Shown here in pieces: positions 35,463 through 45,805 of a stretch of DNA of 64,000 nt (position 1 is the stretch's first letter; each line of letters starts with the position of its first letter). The stretch is taken from the NCBI GenBank assembly GCA_913775095.1, contig CAJYIW010000015.1, positions 62,001-126,000 of the forward strand, read 5' to 3'. A model generated the notes under the pieces. That model worked only from the letters and a program-made list of their open reading frames with translations, made no database searches and had not been told where the DNA came from. The DNA is from an uncultured Siphonobacter sp. (GTDB lineage: Bacteria; Bacteroidota; Bacteroidia; Cytophagales; Spirosomataceae). The translations under genes and the position numbers were made by a program.

Positions 35463-36455
35463 ATGAATCGTCATCAACTAGTCGCCTTACTGGACCGTTA
35501 CGTGAAGGGCGAAACTACAAACGAAGAAAATCAGCTGGTAGAACGCTGGCTGGAAGAGAACGGCAATCGCAATCAGGTATGGCAAAGCCTGGATCAATCC
35601 GACAAAGATCAATGGCTTTCCAGTGTGCTTAGCGACATTAACAGCACTATTCACCCGGCAGAAGTTAAAGTGGTGCCACTCCCGCCAACCAAGCGTTGGT
35701 TATGGCAACGTATTGCGGCGGCGGCGGCAGTAGTGCTAGTCGTTTTTACGCTGTACCTGCAATGGCCCTACTGGCAAAGTCTCCTGCATCCGGTGCAGCT
35801 CACCGTACTCCACGCCCCCGTTAACCAGAAACAGGTAATCACGCTTGCTGACGGCAGCCGGGTTTGGATTAATGCAGGGTCGGAGTTAAGATATCCTAAG
35901 ACATTTAATGGCAAAATAAGAGAGGTTTACCTTTCCGGCGAAGCATATTTTGATATTCATCATGACCCTGCAAAACCCTTTATTATTCATACCGGTGAGG
36001 TGCGGACAACGGTATTAGGGACGGCTTTTAATATTAAGGAGGACGAAAACAAACATACTGTTCAGGTTACGGTAACCCGGGGTAAGGTAAGCGTTGCCAA
36101 TGGCCGTAAACTATTAGGTATACTTATCCCGAATCAGCAGATCAGTTTCAACACCTTAAAAGAGGAAGCTTCCCAGGCAACGGTTAATGCAGCTGCCGTC
36201 ATTGCCTGGCAGCAAAGCGATCTGTATTTTGAGGATGTGAGCTTTGGTGAAGCGATTGAGCGATTGCAACAGCACTTCCAAGTGAAAATTAGTTTCAGGA
36301 ATGAAAAATTGAAGGACTGCCGTTTTACCGGCACTTCAGCTCATGGAGAAGAATTAGATAAAGTACTAAGAGTCATGTGTGCTTTTAATAAGGCTACCTA
36401 TGAGGTCAAGCCGGATGGCAGCATCGTAATAGATGGACCAGGATGCAGTAACTGA
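35463..36455 (+). CDS. FecR-type anti-sigma factor
   Basis: This 330-residue protein is complete: an N-terminal sigma-contact region, one transmembrane helix at about 78-100 (WLWQRIAAAAAVVLVVFTLYLQW), a FecR domain (VITLADGSRVWINAGSELRYP, GEAYFDIHHDPAKPFIIHT, TVLGTAFNIKEDE) and a C-terminal DUF4974 domain (FEDVSFGEAIERLQQHFQVKI). Its cognate sigma factor upstream and receptor downstream both carry nonsense mutations. The protein may therefore have no partner, or may now act on another sigma factor such as that at 13886. Confidence 0.9.
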   Translation: MNRHQLVALLDRYVKGETTNEENQLVERWLEENGNRNQVWQSLDQSDKDQWLSSVLSDINSTIHPAEVKVVPLPPTKRWLWQRIAAAAAVVLVVFTLYLQWPYWQSLLHPVQLTVLHAPVNQKQVITLADGSRVWINAGSELRYPKTFNGKIREVYLSGEAYFDIHHDPAKPFIIHTGEVRTTVLGTAFNIKEDENKHTVQVTVTRGKVSVANGRKLLGILIPNQQISFNTLKEEASQATVNAAAVIAWQQSDLYFEDVSFGEAIERLQQHFQVKISFRNEKLKDCRFTGTSAHGEELDKVLRVMCAFNKATYEVKPDGSIVIDGPGCSN

Positions 36456-36621
36456 AAACCTAAGATGCAAAAGATGAACAGTCGCTAAGCCTTATAAATG
36501 CTTTCGTGTTCCGGGTAGGATCATAAAGTCAAAATAGCCTGTAAACTGACTGCAATCGGCTTACAGGCGTTCCGGAAAACCGGAGTTTTAAATAATCGCG
36601 TCACTTAAAACATTTAAAAGT

Positions 36622-39336
36622 ATGAATATTTCTGCAAAAATGCGGAAACGGGGAGGATTATGTACTCGCCTCAGCGGTGCTATTCAAGCAGGCAAGCCAT
36701 TTATTTTTAAGCTCATGCGTGTAAGCGTTGTAGTTACCTTCATTCTGCTAACAACTTTCCAGTTACTGCTGGCTACTACCACCCGGGGCCAGGACATGCA
36801 CACGGACCGGGTCACTATCGGTATGCAGGAGGAAAGCCTGGCCAGTGCACTCCAAAAGATCGAAAAACAGACCTCGCTTCGCTTTTACTACCGTAAAGCG
36901 GAAATTAAGTCACTGACCCACCTTACTCTACCCTTAGCATCAAGAACTATAGAACACACTTTGCAGGAACTTTTGCAAAATACTTTTCTTTCATTCCGGC
37001 AAATCGAAGGTCATATATTCATCGAGCGTAAGCCTATACAGATCAACTATGAGATCAAAGGCCATGTACTAGATATCAATCATAAACCAATAGCGTTTGC
37101 CAATGTAGGTATAAAACAGCTCGCCAGCGATCAGTTAATCCAAGGTACCCACACTGATACCGAGGGATTTTTCAGACTTACAGTAACTGAAAAAGGGGAC
37201 TATCTGATCAGAATTTCGGAAGTAAGTAAAGATAGTTTGTCTCTTGCTCTAACACTGGGCGACATAAAGACCATTCAATTACCAGATATCATACTTATCG
37301 AATCAACCAGACAACTCAAGCAGGTAACCATCACCCGTAAACGTCCGGTTCTTGAACGAAAAGCGGATCGATGGATATTTAATTTGAACAACACTATCAC
37401 GGCCAATGGTTCTTCACTTTTTGAGGCTTTGCAGGTAGCACCTTTTCTAAAAGTATCTGACAATGAAGTTTCTATGGTGGGTAAAGGCAGCATGGGGGTA
37501 ATGGTAAATGAAAAAATAATTTACCTGAGTGGCACTGACCTGACTAATTATTTGAAAACACTCCGATCCGAAGGGGTAGATAAAATCGAAATCATTACCA
37601 ACCCGCCGGCAAAATATGAGGCCCAGGGCAATGCCGGCCTGATCAACATCGTGTTAAAGAAAAACGAATCTCTAGGCTGGCGTGGGTCATTAAGTTCGTC
37701 GTTTATACAGCGAACCTATAGCTCCTATACTAACAATCTGGCTCTTTTTTTTCGATCAAAAAAAATCAACAGTTCTTTTACATTTAACCAATCAAACTAT
37801 CGTGGTATTATTAAAGAGTCGAACGATATAATGAATCGACCTAACCCCATTCTTAGTAAGGGTCAACGGATAACGACAACACCCGACCTGCAGGCCAGTC
37901 TGAGTCTGGATTATGAGTTGAATAAACGCAATAATATCGGAGTTATTTATAATTCGTCAGGCAGCGAATCGCACACGGCCCTCACTAATAAAACCAGCTA
38001 TACTACGGGCAACACGGTTGACTCGGTTTTGAACACCACGGCTGAAATTTCAAGGCCAATGGTTACGCAGACGTTAAGTCTATACCATGATTTAAAAATC
38101 GATTCAACGGGTACTAAATTAACCAGTTCCATTAATTTTTTTTCGAATAAACCTAAAATAAAAAATGACTTCGTTTCTGAATCAGAAAATATTAAATCGA
38201 CCGTTTTAAATAATAGCTTTTCAAAATATAATATTGGGTCCATTCAATCAGATCTAACCTTGCCTTATCAATGGGCAACCCTGGAAAATGGCTTTAAACT
38301 TGCCCATTTTAAAAACAGTGCCCTGGTAGAATATTATAATTATTTTCATGAAAATTTCCTCATAGACGAGACGCGTAGTAACGAATTCGACTATTCCGAA
38401 AATAACCTGGCATGTTATTTCAGTATGGAATCTGAATTGTTCAAACAATGGATCGCTAAAGCAGGATTACGCTATGAGTATACGACCATGAATGGCTATT
38501 CGCCTACCTTAGACCAGCGTAGTAAACGTCAGTATGGAGCCTTGTTTCCTACGGCCTATCTCCTTTACAAAGCCAGTGAGAATGATGTAATTTCTTTCAA
38601 TTACTCGCGAAGAATCAATCGTCCTGGCCTTAATTTCTTAAACCCTTTCGCATTTTATTCCAATATCTACAGTTACTCCGTCGGAAATCCGCTCCTATTA
38701 CCTTCCTATAGTAATAATCTGTAAATCAGTTATTTATACAAGGACATAGGGGCATTAACCTTATTTGCCCAACATAACAGTGATTTATTTTCATCAATCA
38801 CGACGGTAAACGGACCATCCGTGATTTCAAGGGTAGAAAATTATTTGTCACAGGAAAACCTGGGAGCTTATGTATCATTCAATAAAACGTTATTTAAGTG
38901 GTGGGAAAATAGCACCTCCGCCTCTTTTTTCTTTGCATCCTCAAAATCTAAAATAGAAAATGTTCCTACTCAGAATGGAACTTCCACATCGTTTAGTGTC
39001 AATAATAGTTTCAAGGCAACTTCCAATTTAAGTTTTTATCTTAATTTCAGTCAAAATCTTCCCTCAACCAGCGGAAACGTTTATACCTACAGTCAAAGTA
39101 ATTTGACTACTGGTACCCGATTAAAGTTACTTCATAACCATTTGATCGTTAGCTCATCCCTTTCTATCGGTACAGTAACCAGGTACGATATACGTTTCAG
39201 TGATTTTGTGCAGGCTATTAAAACAGATTACGATTATAAAACCTTCAACCTCGGTGTTACCTATTTATTTGGAAGATCCAAGGTTTCTGGTAATGATAAG
39301 GATATATCCTTTGATGAGAAAAGAAGAGCTCAATAA
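36622..39336 (+). pseudogene. TonB-dependent receptor (STN + OMP_b-brl_3) with a premature TAA
   Basis: The frame runs 700 codons to TAA at 38722-38724 and then continues open in phase to 39336, for 904 codons in total. Order of domains: signal region, STN (ESLASALQKIEKQTSLRFYYRKAEI), carboxypeptidase-regulatory-like (IKGHVLDINHKPIAFANVGI), plug (NGSSLFEALQVAPFLKVSD, KYEAQGNAGLINIVLKK) and OMP_b-brl_3 barrel (FNYSRRINRPGLNFLNPF). The stop replaces what is probably Glu in NNLEISY, so it is again GAA to TAA. The truncated product loses the last barrel strands and should not fold in the outer membrane. Confidence 0.85.
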
Positions 39337-39587
39337 TGATGGGGTTTAAAAACCTGGTAAATTGCAATTGCCCTCAACGGTTCCAAGTGTTCGTCCAAAG
39401 GACGCCACCAGGAAAAAAAGATGAAAAGCAGTTTACAACTGTCTTCAGTCATCGACTGATTGCTAATCACTACTCATGGCAGGAGTGAATAGCGAAGCCT
39501 CACCAATCACTATTCCACCTCATGCGTAAGAAGACCCCATTTCCTGAAGCTAAGGCAGGGATCTAATTCATAATGTTTGAAAGATAT

Positions 39588-39716
39588 ACCTATTTCAGGA
39601 AGATACCCGCCAGTATCCTTTCAAATAGGTTCTATAGATTTTACGTATGGGCTACTTGTCTGGCAAAAATAGCGGTTCCTGAGGTCAGTATTAAAGATAA
39701 CTTCTATCAGATGTAG
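39588..39716 (-). repeat. Dispersed intergenic repeat, copy B (inverted)
   Basis: Read on the minus strand, this stretch aligns along its whole length with copy A at 31483-31606. The hairpin part here is ACCTATTTCAGGAAGATACC with a partner ending in CAAATAGGT, followed on the plus strand by GGCAAAAATAGCGGTTCCTG, which matches the reverse complement of the middle of copy A. About 20 bases further lies TAGCTTTG (39735-39742), a perfect -7 consensus match. The surrounding 39337-39875 gap holds no gene. Confidence 0.6.
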
Positions 39717-39875
39717 GTATAAAGCATGTAAAATTAGCTTTGTAATATACTTAATTATAGAGTAGAGAAACATTCATTTGAAAAGGCTATAAGCTTACCA
39801 TTGAAATAATTTCGTTAGAGAAAATGAAGTTACTACAGTAGCTTTATTCCAAGCCAACCGTTTAACCTCTAGCTT

Positions 39876-40808
39876 ATGAAAGCACTCGTTCACGTGATGG
39901 CAGTGATGTGGACAGGAATGTCATTCTCCAGCTGGGCACAATTCCCCTGCGAGCATCCTTCCCCCTCAAGTCCTGCCACGGTTCTCTGGAAGATTTCGGG
40001 TAAAACCTTGTCTCAGCCTTCTTATCTGCTGGGAACGATGCATCTGATGGAGGTAGAATGGCTCTATGAGCACTCCCAAATCCTAACCGTGCTGGATCAT
40101 ACCGAGTACCTGCTTACCGAAGCATTTACGACTCAATCCAACCAACCTTCCGTTAAGGCATCTTTGCTTAAGGCTCTACCCTTATTGACTCCTTCCCAGT
40201 ATAACACGTTAGATTCTTTCTTTGTGGCCCGGATAGGAGAAGGCATCAAACATAACCCGGAAGCCGAAGCCATGACCGTAACCGAAATGGAAACGGCGAT
40301 TCTAACCGTACTGACGGCTTCTTCTTCAAAACCGGATGGACTTACCCGATTCATGGATCTGGATTTATTTAAACGTTATGAATCCCAGGGCAGGCAAGCG
40401 GAGCGTCTGGACCGTATTCCGTTCACGGCTTTTGATTCGACAACGACAGATCAGGCAAAAGCGTACCTCTCCCGCTCGCTCAAGTATATTAAGAATAGCG
40501 ATAAGCCCAGCTGGAATGTATATGGGATAGACGATGCCGATCAGGCCCGGCTCTATTACAGGCAAATGAAATTTGATTATCAACTCGATCAGCAGCCCAC
40601 CCCGATGGAGCACTCCAGCGATTTTGATTTCATTCCCATCGAGCAGCGAAATAAAAACTGGATCCCTAAAATTATTACCTGTATTTCCAGTAAGCCCTGT
40701 CTGATTGCGGTAGGAATAGGGCACCTTTTTTACAGAACGGGAGTCATTAGTCTGTTACGGAACCAGGGCTATACAGTGGAACCCATTTATTTAACAAAAA
40801 CGAAGTAA
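39876..40808 (+). CDS. TraB/GumN (TIKI-like) family protein
   Basis: This 310-residue protein has a signal peptide ending in SSWA and then the two hallmarks of the TraB/GumN family: SYLLGTMHLMEVEWLYEH near residues 49-66 (GxxH with metal-binding His) and a C-terminal GIGHLFYRTGVISLLRNQGYTVEPI (second GxxH). Related TIKI proteins are metalloproteases; bacterial members have no settled role. It is probably periplasmic. It stands alone, with a large gap upstream that contains repeat copy B. Confidence 0.85.
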   Translation: MKALVHVMAVMWTGMSFSSWAQFPCEHPSPSSPATVLWKISGKTLSQPSYLLGTMHLMEVEWLYEHSQILTVLDHTEYLLTEAFTTQSNQPSVKASLLKALPLLTPSQYNTLDSFFVARIGEGIKHNPEAEAMTVTEMETAILTVLTASSSKPDGLTRFMDLDLFKRYESQGRQAERLDRIPFTAFDSTTTDQAKAYLSRSLKYIKNSDKPSWNVYGIDDADQARLYYRQMKFDYQLDQQPTPMEHSSDFDFIPIEQRNKNWIPKIITCISSKPCLIAVGIGHLFYRTGVISLLRNQGYTVEPIYLTKTK

Positions 40809-40934
40809 TTCAAAGGTTCAATACTATTACATCTCATCATAAAAGAACGTATGATAGCTTTTTTAAACGGTCTTACTTTTAGCAATAGGAGTACTATTAT
40901 TTACCTGTATCAATAAAAACATTTATACCCTTTC

Positions 40935-41648
40935 CTATAAGTTATTAATTAATTCGTAAAAGCCCGCCTTGTACGTGTCACTAATAGGAATGGCCTTAGA
41001 ACCCAAGTAAATCATCCCTCCATCAATCAGCCGGATGTGTGCGAGTGAGACAATGTAGGAGCGGTGAACCCGGCAAAACTGCCCAGGCGGCAGTAGCTCC
41101 AGGATCTCTTTCAAAGCCATATACGTCACAATGCGTTGCTGAATAGTGTATACCGATATGTAGTTATTCAATCCTTCAATGTAAAGGATGTCACTGAAAG
41201 CCACCCGATGAAAGGTGTGTTTGGCATCTCCTTTCAGAAAGAGGTGCGTTTTTTCCGGCGTGGAACCCGAGGGACTCGCCCTCTGCAGAGCTATAAATTT
41301 GGACAAGGCTTTTTGAAAGCGTTCCAACGCAATCGGCTTGACCAGGTAGTCCACTACGTCCAGATTGAAGCCCTCCAGAGCGTAGTCAGGATAAGCCGTA
41401 GTCAGGATCACTTTACAGGTATCCCCGCAAATTTTAACGAATTGAAGCCCGGTCAGTTCCGGCATCTGAATGTCTAAAAACACCAGGTCAATCATTCCGG
41501 CGTTCACCAGCCGTATGCTTTCGTACACATCCGTAGTGGCTTTAACCAGGGTAAAGTCGGCGTTTTCAGCCAGATACGTTTCAATTATTTGCGTCGCGTA
41601 GAGCTCGTCATCCAGGGCTAAACAGCGGTAGGGTCGTTTAATACTCAT
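40935..41648 (-). CDS. LytTR-family response regulator
   Basis: This 237-residue protein has a receiver domain with ALDDE (11-15), phosphoacceptor D59 in FLDIQMP and lysine in DYLVKPI, then a LytTR DNA-binding domain (YIEGLNNYISVYT, FCRVHRSYIVSL). It is identical in length and plan to the regulator at 29313, which points to duplication of the module. Its start overlaps the kinase stop by four bases (ATGA), so the pair is translationally coupled. The divergent receptor gene at 42835 is the likely target. Confidence 0.93.
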   Translation of the reverse strand: MSIKRPYRCLALDDELYATQIIETYLAENADFTLVKATTDVYESIRLVNAGMIDLVFLDIQMPELTGLQFVKICGDTCKVILTTAYPDYALEGFNLDVVDYLVKPIALERFQKALSKFIALQRASPSGSTPEKTHLFLKGDAKHTFHRVAFSDILYIEGLNNYISVYTIQQRIVTYMALKEILELLPPGQFCRVHRSYIVSLAHIRLIDGGMIYLGSKAIPISDTYKAGFYELINNL

Positions 41649-42655
41649 AAGCTTAGCATCAGAGAAACATGGTAGGTGTCGGCCTGGCTTCGGATGGTCA
41701 GGTCGTGGCGGTCTGCGTACAGCAGGGCCAGCCGCCGTCTTACGTTTTCCAGTCCAATGCCGGTCGATGGTAGTTGGGAATGGCGATTTACGCGATTACG
41801 GACCTGAAACAGGAGTTGGGAATTACGGATCGTTAGTGTAATCGAGACAGGAAACTCCGGATCGTTGGTAACCCCATGTTTGAGAACATTCTCGATGAAC
41901 GGCAGCAGCAATAAAGGAGGGATTTCTACGGACTCCACGGGCCCCTGCACCCGAAACTGGTAATGAAAAGCCGGTGAAAAGCGTAGCTGGTATAGACTCA
42001 GATAATCCTGAATAAACTGGATCTCTTCTTCCAGGGATACCTGCTCCCTGCGGTTCCTGGTGAGCGTATACTGCAGCGTTTTCGATAGTTTCATTACGGC
42101 CGGGGCTAGTGGACCCGGCAGGGGTAAGGCCATCGCGTAAAGATAATTCAATGTACTGTAAAGAAAATGCGGGTTGAGCTGCGACTTCAGCAAGGAGAGC
42201 TCAGCCTGCCGAAGCTCCTGAGCTAACTGCTGATTGTGGGTCTGGGTCGCATACGATTTGGTTAACAGATAAATGATAAAGCCAATAAAAACGCCCGGGA
42301 ACGAGTAATACATGTTTTCATAGATGAAAAAGGGTAAATCGATTCGTTCCCGGGTGGACAGACCCAGCCATTCAACAAGCAGGATTTCTTCCAGCCCATA
42401 GCGGGTCAGGACAAATCCGATCAGAATAGCCCCAATGCTTCCTGACAGTTTAAACAGCGTTTGCCGCTTCCAGTACCGGGGAAAGATGTAGAGAGCACTG
42501 GCCAAGATTACGCCCATTTGTAATAGCTGTGAGCTTACAATCAGCAGGATGCTTTGCAGGGATACCCGGTTAAACACAATAGCCCCGGTTAGTAAATACA
42601 GGGTAGATATAAACCAGACCAGCACAAAAATCAAGGGCAACTGACTTCGCTTCAT
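41645..42655 (-). CDS. LytS/YehU-type sensor histidine kinase
   Basis: This 336-residue protein has four transmembrane helices in the first 135 residues, a coiled-coil linker (HNQQLAQELRQAELSLLKSQ) and the His_kinase domain with SQLNPHFLYSTLNYLY (H163). The ATPase part contains LLPFIENVLKHG and GIGLENVRRRL. It is the partner of the LytTR regulator that overlaps its end, and is divergent from the OMP_b-brl_3 receptor at 42835. The equivalent trio at 25662-30026 has the same domains, with the receptor and kinase genes again head to head. Confidence 0.92.
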   Translation of the reverse strand: MKRSQLPLIFVLVWFISTLYLLTGAIVFNRVSLQSILLIVSSQLLQMGVILASALYIFPRYWKRQTLFKLSGSIGAILIGFVLTRYGLEEILLVEWLGLSTRERIDLPFFIYENMYYSFPGVFIGFIIYLLTKSYATQTHNQQLAQELRQAELSLLKSQLNPHFLYSTLNYLYAMALPLPGPLAPAVMKLSKTLQYTLTRNRREQVSLEEEIQFIQDYLSLYQLRFSPAFHYQFRVQGPVESVEIPPLLLLPFIENVLKHGVTNDPEFPVSITLTIRNSQLLFQVRNRVNRHSQLPSTGIGLENVRRRLALLYADRHDLTIRSQADTYHVSLMLSL

Positions 42656-42834
42656 CCTTCAAAAATACAGCTTAATCCAGCGAGGTGCTGAACATTATGT
42701 TAATGGCCTGATCTATTATGTAAATACCTGTTTACCCGCTTCACATACCGGTTCAGGGCATCGGGATAATAAACTAGGATCGGTTCGAGGGCCATGGAAT
42801 CTTTGCTATCAGAACACCTCCCCTCCTACTGGTT

Positions 42835-45216
42835 ATGCCCCGATTCATTTTCTCTCTCTATTTTCTTACCCTGTTAAGTAATTGGACTCTATTCCCTTTG
42901 AATGCTGCCTATGGCCATTCTTTCGCCCTGAGTGGTCAAGTCAGCAGTTCCACGGACAGCCAGCCGCTCGCAGGGGTACAGGTGATTCTGGAGTCTTATT
43001 CCAGCCCTGCTCGTTCCCACGATGCCGTTTCGCAGAGTGACGGGCGATTTTCCTTCGGGAAAATAAAGGAAGGACTTTACCGACTGAGCCTGTCGCATGT
43101 AGGCTATCAAACCCTGGTTATGGATTCGATCCATTGTTACGCTTCGCGAATGGATTTAGGAAAGCTGAGTTTACTGGCTTACTCACAGACCTTGAATGAA
43201 GTAGTAATCCGGACTAAAAAGCCGGTGATTCATTATGAGTCCGATCGCTTTCGAGTAGACGTTCAGGCCATGAATACCCGGGGCGATCAGGCTCTGGATC
43301 TTTTGCAACGCATTCCGGGCGTCAAGCTGGAACAATCAGGTGACTTAAGTTTACAGGGGAAAATGAATGTTCTGGTCTATATCAATGGCAAGCAAAGCTA
43401 CCTGACGGGCAGTGCCCTGCTGAGCTATCTGAAAAGCTTACCGGCGGGTGATATGGCCTCCATTGATTTTTTGCCCACGCCACCGTCATCCTACGATGCA
43501 GCGGGCTCGGGAGGGGTGATAGACATTCACCTCAACCAGCGTAATGAAGACGGCTATTCCGTAAACACCTCGCTTTCCATCACCCCACTGGCCCGAACCC
43601 GATCCGGGCTGTCTACCATGACTACGATCCGGAAAGGCCGATGGCAGGGATATGGTCAATGGGGGGCAGATTATAGTCCTTCTTTCGAGATAGAAACGAC
43701 GAACCGACAAACCCAGGAGCATCGCATGGATCAGGTAAGTCAGCAACTCGCCCGGCCCAGGGGTTTTTCAAGCCTCATGGGTCTGAGTTACCAACGCTCT
43801 CTGCACGAAGTCATAGGCCTGGATGGTAAGCTCATGCAACAGTGGACTACGCGGCAAACGGAGAGTCAGCTATCGCAAGCAGGGTCCATAACCTCAGTAC
43901 ATGTAAACCGGCAGGACAACCACCAGTCTCAGGCTCAGAGTGAGGCTCTCCATGCCTTTTATAAGCGAACGCTGGATACGCTGGGTTCCACCCTCACCCT
44001 TGACGGGGACTACTACCACATCAAATCAGACCAGGAGGACTGGTTTAGCAATTTCTACACCATGGGCTCTGCACCTGAGTTTCGTTTTGATTCCAGGCAG
44101 AATCTGTTTCGTTCCTCCACCCTTTACGCTTTTAAAGCAGACTGGATCAAAAAAACGGCCTTTGCCACGTTAGAATTGGGCGTAAAGGCTGGTCAGGTTA
44201 CCAATACAAACGTCGTTAATCAGGATTCCCTGTTAGGATCCGATCAGCGACCTATCGTTGGATATACTAATGTGTTCACGTATCGGGAACACATTCAAGC
44301 CGTCTATCTATCCCTTCAGAAATCATTCGGGCCTCTGGATCTGAAGGTGGGTGTCCGGTATGAGTACACCCAGGGCTTTGACGACACGCGTCAACTCGTT
44401 CATCACCAGTATGGATACTTATTCCCATCCGCTTCTCTGATGGTCCGGCCAGGAACCCATCAGCTTACCTTTTCCTATCGAAAGAGTATCATCCGACCAG
44501 TGTATACGAATCTGAATCCCTTCTCCTACTACTCCGATTCTTATACCCTTCAAGCCGGAAATCCCGCCTTGAAACCTGCTTTAGCTCAAATCGCAGAATT
44601 CAACTATGTAGTAAACAACACCCGGCTTTTAACGGTCAATTATATTTATTTGAAGGATGCGACCCTGGACATATTCACGTATGATCCGCTCCGGCAAGTC
44701 AGTGAATCCAGCCCTCAGAGCATTGGCCAGTTGCAAACCTGGTACATCGCTACGGGTCAGGCCCTGCAACTCAACAAAAGTTGGTCGCTAAGTACGGATC
44801 TGGCCGTATTGTATAATCGCATCAGCACCCCCCTTCATCAGACTCAATGGAACTGGACGGCTCAGCTTAATTCCGACTGGCCGTTGAAAAAAGGCTGGTC
44901 AGCTTGGTTACTCCTGAAATATGCCTCCCCTAGTCTCTATGAATTATCCCGCGTTTTTTCGGTAGGTACTGCTTCGGCAGGAATAAAGAAAATGGTTATG
45001 AAAGGAAAAGGCTTTGTAACGGTGGAAGGAAGTGATCTGTTCTACAGCGACCGCTATAAGACTAGCTATGACTATCAGAACATTCAACAGGAAACCTTAA
45101 AAAAATGGCAGAGTCGGATCCTACGGCTTACGTTGAACTATACTTTTGGTCGGTCACAGGTAACGTTAACGAATAAACGGGACGTAAGCCCGGACGAAAT
45201 GGAGCGTTTAAAATAG
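42835..45216 (+). CDS. TonB-dependent receptor, OMP_b-brl_3 type
   Basis: This 793-residue outer-membrane protein has a signal peptide (FIFSLYFLTLLSNWTLFPLNAAYG), a carboxypeptidase-regulatory-like domain (LSGQVSSSTDSQPLAGVQVIL), a plug (ALDLLQRIPGVKLEQSGDLSLQG, YDAAGSGGVIDIHLNQR) and an OMP_b-brl_3 barrel (SYRKSIIRPVYTNLNPFSYYSD). No STN domain is present, which fits control by the divergent kinase/LytTR pair and not by sigma/FecR. It is a paralogue of the receptors at 25662 and 36622. Ligand unknown; peptides, siderophores or glycans are possible. Confidence 0.9.
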   Translation: MPRFIFSLYFLTLLSNWTLFPLNAAYGHSFALSGQVSSSTDSQPLAGVQVILESYSSPARSHDAVSQSDGRFSFGKIKEGLYRLSLSHVGYQTLVMDSIHCYASRMDLGKLSLLAYSQTLNEVVIRTKKPVIHYESDRFRVDVQAMNTRGDQALDLLQRIPGVKLEQSGDLSLQGKMNVLVYINGKQSYLTGSALLSYLKSLPAGDMASIDFLPTPPSSYDAAGSGGVIDIHLNQRNEDGYSVNTSLSITPLARTRSGLSTMTTIRKGRWQGYGQWGADYSPSFEIETTNRQTQEHRMDQVSQQLARPRGFSSLMGLSYQRSLHEVIGLDGKLMQQWTTRQTESQLSQAGSITSVHVNRQDNHQSQAQSEALHAFYKRTLDTLGSTLTLDGDYYHIKSDQEDWFSNFYTMGSAPEFRFDSRQNLFRSSTLYAFKADWIKKTAFATLELGVKAGQVTNTNVVNQDSLLGSDQRPIVGYTNVFTYREHIQAVYLSLQKSFGPLDLKVGVRYEYTQGFDDTRQLVHHQYGYLFPSASLMVRPGTHQLTFSYRKSIIRPVYTNLNPFSYYSDSYTLQAGNPALKPALAQIAEFNYVVNNTRLLTVNYIYLKDATLDIFTYDPLRQVSESSPQSIGQLQTWYIATGQALQLNKSWSLSTDLAVLYNRISTPLHQTQWNWTAQLNSDWPLKKGWSAWLLLKYASPSLYELSRVFSVGTASAGIKKMVMKGKGFVTVEGSDLFYSDRYKTSYDYQNIQQETLKKWQSRILRLTLNYTFGRSQVTLTNKRDVSPDEMERLK

Positions 45217-45805
45217 CAGGCATAAGCGTAAAGGTTTCTTTTAATTTGGATACCTATGATTAAAATAGTTGAAGTGTTGGGTAGTATCCTAGTATATCCC
45301 GGTGAATTAAAAGAGCAATCGTGAATTCAAACATGCCTATCAGAAGCTCCAGATTATAAAAAAAACGATAGAATTTTAAGTTACCTTTCAGAAGAACTAC
45401 CAAAGAGTATTCAATCAAATCTTTGCAACAGTTTGGCTAAAACCACCTTTATGCTTCGTCTTCTATTGCATGTTACACTAGCAACATTCTTACAGAGCAA
45501 GAGCCAGCCAATTTTATGTATGCAGCATACTTGTCCTATGATTAGAATTTAAGCTAACCCATTAATATATTATTTCGTATATAGCTAATTAAGAAACTAT
45601 TTAACTCTAATTCATAATTAATTTAGTGAATTTTCTATTAAACAATAGTCATATATATATAAAGGAAAAATTATATATATTTATATGTCACAACTTATAA
45701 TATTGTAGAATAATTTCTACTATATATTTTATTTTTTATTCATTGATAATGAATAAATTTGCCTGTTGATAAAAAATATTTATCAACTTTAATTCTCTAT
45801 TAGAT
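45217..45805. other. AT-rich non-coding gap with candidate promoter and operator
   Basis: 590 bases without a gene, strikingly AT-rich from about 45540. TAAATTTG at 45754-45761 is a perfect -7 match 45 bases before the next start codon. Immediately after it, GTTGATAAA (45765-45773) and TTTATCAAC (45779-45787) form a perfect inverted repeat with a five-base spacer that could be an operator. No -33 TTG lies at the usual spacing. Confidence 0.45.

Noticed and set aside
33853-39336. Stop-codon reassignment or programmed readthrough to explain the in-frame stops
   Set aside because: Both TAA and TAG occur as internal stops here, while all other genes end normally with TAA, TAG or TGA; decay is simpler.
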